NCBI GenBank assembly: GCA_002328625.1
Contig: DCVC01000203.1
Span: 10,247-19,951 of the forward strand
Length of the DNA stretch: 9,705 bases
Direction: 5' to 3'
Source: Bacteroidales bacterium UBA2198
GTDB taxonomy: Bacteria > Bacteroidota > Bacteroidia > Bacteroidales > VadinHA17
The position numbers were made by a program, and so were the translations under genes. Positions within the stretch are counted from its first letter, which is position 1, and the number at the start of each line of letters is the position of its first letter. Positions 7,139 to 9,705 of this stretch are shown one piece after another. Under the pieces are notes generated by a model. It searched no databases, had not been told where the DNA came from, and saw only the letters and a program-made list of their open reading frames with translations.

Positions 7139-7198
7139 ATTTGCCGCTTAGCTGTCAAAACCGGAACTAATAGCGGTCACGGATTAAGAAGTCCGGAT

Positions 7199-7750
7199 TC
7201 AAACCCTCAGCGAGCCTCGGAATCCCCTGGCACCATAGTAAGATGAGGCTCCGTTATGATAAACGAAGACTTTGTTGTAACGCCGGTCGGCAAAGAGTGC
7301 CCCTCCAAGCTTCCTGATATCAGAGGGGGTCCTGATCCAGTTCGATGTTTTCGTGTCAAAGTTGCCCAGTTCCTGCAACTCGCGATATTGATCCTCCGTC
7401 AATAGCTCAATACCAATGGCCGATGCCATTCCTGTTGCGCTGTCCGGAGGTTTGAATGTTTTCCTTGCCTCAAGGGCTTCAGGGTCATAACAGACATTTC
7501 TCCGACCCTCAGGACTTTCAGCGGAACAATCGAAGAAAATGTACTCGCCGCTCTTTTTATCGTAGCCGGTAACATCCGGTTCACCTCCGGTCCTTTCCAT
7601 CTCATTCAGAGACCACAATTTCCCGGGACTTGCCTCCAGCCTTGACTGCACAACAGGCCATTCCATGCCTTTATGACGGTGCATATTTTTCTCGAAGCGT
7701 TTTTTTAACGTCCTGAGGAACTCTTCGCGTTGTCGTGGGGAAAACTCCAT
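7199..7750 (-). CDS. DUF4256 family protein
   Basis: 183 residues matching the DUF4256 family nearly end to end. Recognisable blocks are RFEKNMHRHKGMEW (18-31), KLWSLNEMERTGGEPDV (44-60), FFDCSAESPEGRRNVCYD (72-89), GIELLTEDQYRELQELG (113-129), FDTKTSNWIRTP (131-142), RKLGGALFADRRY (146-158) and VFVYHNGASSYYGARGFRG (161-179). The family's biochemical role is not known. The many invariant polar residues (His, Asp, Cys, Arg) suggest an enzyme, but this is inference. There is no signal peptide, so it is cytoplasmic. AGGA lies about seven bases upstream of the ATG, one of the few clear ribosome sites here. It converges with the VTT gene and is separated from the upstream lipoprotein by 112 bases, so it may have its own promoter. 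Confidence 0.9.
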   Translation of the reverse strand: MEFSPRQREEFLRTLKKRFEKNMHRHKGMEWPVVQSRLEASPGKLWSLNEMERTGGEPDVTGYDKKSGEYIFFDCSAESPEGRRNVCYDPEALEARKTFKPPDSATGMASAIGIELLTEDQYRELQELGNFDTKTSNWIRTPSDIRKLGGALFADRRYNKVFVYHNGASSYYGARGFRGSLRV

Positions 7751-7862
7751 GAGTGTTCCTGAGTTTGCAATAATGTTAAATCTGAGAGATTAAGAAGTAT
7801 ATTTCTGTTCAAAGCAGACACTTAGCCGGGCAGTTAATACTATTTTGCATATTTACACGATA

Positions 7863-8534
7863 TTACCATGCGAAGTAGGCATCAGTTGGAACGCTTGGAT
7901 CACCCTCTAAAAAGATGGATTTGGGATTGTAAAGCCTGAATCTGGGTGCCTTCTCAGGTCCCGAAAAAACATCTAAAAAGAGTAAATTGGTCCCTTGAAT
8001 CGGATGACCGCTGTGAGTCATGAATCTGCCGGGGTAACCCACACTTTCAATCGCATAAACATCTTCCCCACCGATTACCTCCATTTTGTGAAATATGAAT
8101 CCAGTGGCTTCATTTGAAAATTCACTTGCTTCAAACCAGTTTTTACTGGATTTACTTGTCAGCCCCAAAAATGGAATACTTCCTACAAACAGCCAATCGC
8201 CCTCAACAACTTTTGATTTAATCAGATTGCCTTTTTTTGCGGCAATCGGGCTTACCGGGGAAGGCCGATAGACTTTCAATACCAGATGGTCCATCTCCTT
8301 GGCGATGTCCTCCAGAGTAACATCATCAGTCAAAGTATAACTTCTCCTGAATGGCGAGAACGCGCTCATATCTATTACCATGATTTTCTTATTCGCTTCA
8401 TCAGTATAGTAGTAGAACAATCCCTCAATTGACTTTGCGCCTGCAGAAGAGTCTTCTTTCTCGCAACCCACAAGTAATGAGGATATTATTAGTGCAGTTG
8501 CGATCATAATGTAAGTGTGTTTCCGGGTTTTCAT
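7863..8534 (-). CDS. Lipoprotein of unknown function, possible beta-trefoil end
   Basis: 223 residues. The N-terminus is a lipoprotein signal: basic MKTRKH, a hydrophobic stretch, and lipobox LLVGC with the lipidated Cys24, followed by EKEDSS as a linker. The protein is therefore membrane-anchored, probably in the outer membrane. The body is not recognised. Residues 150-205 (HKMEVIGGEDVYAIESV, YPGRFMTHSG, PRFRLYN) resemble the repeating strand-turn units of beta-trefoil domains such as ricin-type or arabinofuranosidase-type carbohydrate-binding modules, especially the 'IESVxxPGRFMTH' stretch. This is a weak visual match. Residues 60-110 are not classified. There is no Shine-Dalgarno sequence. 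It is 232 bases from the beta-lactamase gene upstream and 112 from DUF4256 downstream, so an operon with either is uncertain. Confidence 0.75.
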   Translation of the reverse strand: MKTRKHTYIMIATALIISSLLVGCEKEDSSAGAKSIEGLFYYYTDEANKKIMVIDMSAFSPFRRSYTLTDDVTLEDIAKEMDHLVLKVYRPSPVSPIAAKKGNLIKSKVVEGDWLFVGSIPFLGLTSKSSKNWFEASEFSNEATGFIFHKMEVIGGEDVYAIESVGYPGRFMTHSGHPIQGTNLLFLDVFSGPEKAPRFRLYNPKSIFLEGDPSVPTDAYFAW

Positions 8535-8766
8535 AACTTTAATAATTGATGGTTAATAAAGTGATGATATCCCTGGTGTTTGGTCGGGTCCGGTGACCAT
8601 CCCTTACTCCGGGGGCTCATCGAATCGAATTTGATAATTAACGATCAGGCGTGTAAAAAGTTCACAGGTATGGCACCATGTACCACGGATTCACAATGAA
8701 AAGTTATATAGTCCCTCCCCGGCAGCCTTAACTTACCTGAAGAAGAACGTTGGTGAAATTTCGCGG
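8535..8766. other. Gap between beta-lactamase and lipoprotein genes
   Basis: 232 bases with no credible coding sequence. An imperfect inverted repeat (GGTATGG at 8667 against CCATGTACC ending at 8684) is the only structure seen, with a loop too short for a stable hairpin. No T-tract terminator and no TAnnTTTG promoter on the minus strand were recognised. Confidence 0.5.
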
Positions 8767-9519
8767 TTAGTGCTGTCTGTGTAATTCAACCAGGGAAATG
8801 GTATGTGTTAAGAGCTCTGGTCCGCCGAAACTGCCATGCCCGGGTATTACAGTCTCTGTTTCCGGAAGTTTTTTGATTATCGTCCGAATAGTCTCATCCC
8901 AATCTTCGACAGAGGCATCGGACAGGTTTCCGAGATTTTTGGAATCAATCGATTTTACAAGACAACCTCCGAACAGTATTGATTTGTCCTGTATCCAGAC
9001 GGTTATATTATCAAAGGAGTGACCCTCCCCCCAGAACCGGCATTCAAGACTCAGTCGTTGGAAGTCAATCAGCATGGAATCCTGAAATGAAGTAGAAGGA
9101 ATGGGCAGTCCTGTTTCTCTGCACTTGTCCACGGTGCGCAAGCTGGCAATTGATTCTATTCCTTGCTGTTGCATGAATTCCAATCCTCCAAGACAGTCAT
9201 CATGGTAGTGCCCGATTATCAACAGAGAGACCTCAGCAGAAAGGTTGTGTTTTACATAATGAATAAGTCTTTCGGTTTTATCATTGTCCGTTGGCGTGTC
9301 TATCATTACTGCTTTACCGTCCCTGATGATAATCATACCGTTGGATGAGAAGCGGCCAACACCTTCAAGAGAATGCCAGCTGACATGGATGAAGACCGAA
9401 TCCTGAAGGTGAATGAGCTGAATATCATCATCGATCCTCAGGATGTTTTTCGATTGTCCATTCACAACTGAGGAGAGCAACAGAAAAGCAACAACCGGAA
9501 TAGCTAATTTCCCTGGCAT
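8767..9519 (-). CDS. Subclass B1 metallo-beta-lactamase
   Basis: 250 residues with a signal peptide (hydrophobic VVAFLLLSSVV, cleavage near NGQ), so periplasmic. All B1 zinc ligands are visible. Zn1 is bound by His104, His106 (in GHYHDDCLGGL) and His167 (GEGHSFDN). Zn2 is bound by Asp108, Cys186 (FGGCLVKS) and His228 (IPGHGS). Lys189, three residues after Cys186, and Asn198 in GNLSDAS match the substrate-contacting Lys and Asn of B1 enzymes. The flexible-loop strand HVSWHSLEGVGRFSSNG and the IDTP motif are also present. Family knowledge: these enzymes hydrolyse penicillins, cephalosporins and carbapenems with one or two zinc ions. The Cys after Asp108 recalls CcrA of Bacteroides. The length is that of the family. 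The gene starts 15 bases after katG and probably shares its transcript. Actual activity against a given drug cannot be read from sequence. Confidence 0.93.
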   Translation of the reverse strand: MPGKLAIPVVAFLLLSSVVNGQSKNILRIDDDIQLIHLQDSVFIHVSWHSLEGVGRFSSNGMIIIRDGKAVMIDTPTDNDKTERLIHYVKHNLSAEVSLLIIGHYHDDCLGGLEFMQQQGIESIASLRTVDKCRETGLPIPSTSFQDSMLIDFQRLSLECRFWGEGHSFDNITVWIQDKSILFGGCLVKSIDSKNLGNLSDASVEDWDETIRTIIKKLPETETVIPGHGSFGGPELLTHTISLVELHRQH

Positions 9520-9534
9520 TTTATAAAAATTACA

Positions 9535-9705
9535 TTATTTCAAGTCAAAGCGATCAAGATTCATTACTTTACTCCATGCCGAAATAAAATCCCTGACAAA
9601 TTTTTCCTGTGCATCCATGCTTCCGTATACCTCGGCAAGTGCCCTTAGCTCGGAGTTTGAACCAAAGACAAGATCTGCCCGGGTCCCTCTCCATTTCAGT
9701 TCCCC
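9535..9705 (-). CDS. katG: Catalase-peroxidase KatG, C-terminal 56 residues
   Basis: The frame is open to the right edge and ends in TAA at 9535. The translated piece contains LKWRGTRADLVFGSNSELRA, followed by LAEVYGSMDAQEKFV and then AWSKVMNLDRFDLK. This is the conserved extreme C-terminus of catalase-peroxidases, where 'TDLVFGSNSELRA' and 'AWxKVMNLDRFD' are near invariant. Family knowledge: KatG is a haem enzyme of about 720-750 residues that destroys hydrogen peroxide. Its C-terminal half is a haem-less duplicated domain needed for folding. The catalytic Arg, His, Trp and Tyr lie outside the window, so activity cannot be judged. It is the most upstream gene seen on this strand, 15 bases from the beta-lactamase. 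Confidence 0.95.
   Translation of the reverse strand, partial: GELKWRGTRADLVFGSNSELRALAEVYGSMDAQEKFVRDFISAWSKVMNLDRFDLK

Noticed and set aside
7139..7198. Bidirectional terminator between the convergent VTT and DUF4256 genes
   Set aside because: Only 4-5 bp arms (CCGGA with TCCGG) across a long loop and no T-tract on either strand; too weak to call.
8767..9519. Glyoxalase II or other general MBL-fold hydrolase
   Set aside because: The Cys zinc ligand (FGGC), the following Lys and GNLSDA Asn, and the HSFDN pattern are specific to B1 beta-lactamases; the HxHxDH motif of glyoxalases is absent.

Overview
The window looks like chromosomal DNA from a member of the Bacteroidetes (Bacteroidota). 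The evidence is a secreted protein with a type IX secretion (T9SS) type A sorting tail and the 'GNPYPSPIDW' surface-protein motif, a CcrA/BlaB-like subclass B1 metallo-beta-lactamase, signal peptides ending in '..NAQ' or '..NGQ', and gene starts that mostly lack a Shine-Dalgarno sequence. Genus cannot be decided from the sequence. No tRNA, rRNA, IS element, integrase or CRISPR array was seen.

Left block (1-5680, all minus strand). In order of transcription it holds four genes. The first encodes a 784-residue exported, phage-tail-fibre-like beta-helix protein. The second encodes a 586-residue T9SS-sorted surface protein, 47 bases downstream. The third encodes a small soluble histidine kinase, 32 bases further on. 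The fourth, after a 144-base gap, encodes a second soluble histidine kinase that runs off the left edge. Its N-terminus is an exact 21-residue (63-bp) tandem coiled-coil repeat. The close spacing suggests that at least the first three are co-transcribed. The two kinases resemble each other around the phosphorylated histidine, and no response regulator lies in the window.

Centre (5681-7138). A 460-base AT-rich gap with several palindromes separates the left block from a plus-strand pair. The pair is a CYTH-domain triphosphate tunnel enzyme followed, with a 7-base overlap, by a VTT/DedA-like membrane protein.

Right block (7199-9705, minus strand). Reading from the right edge, the block starts with the C-terminal 56 residues of catalase-peroxidase (katG). 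Fifteen bases later comes a complete subclass B1 metallo-beta-lactamase with all zinc ligands. After a 232-base gap comes a lipoprotein of unknown function with a possible beta-trefoil end, and last a DUF4256 protein. katG and the beta-lactamase are probably co-transcribed. The other two look like separate units.

The most unusual content is the left cluster. It pairs a phage-fibre-like exported protein that lacks a T9SS tail with a T9SS cargo protein and two sensor-less kinases, with no other phage genes around.
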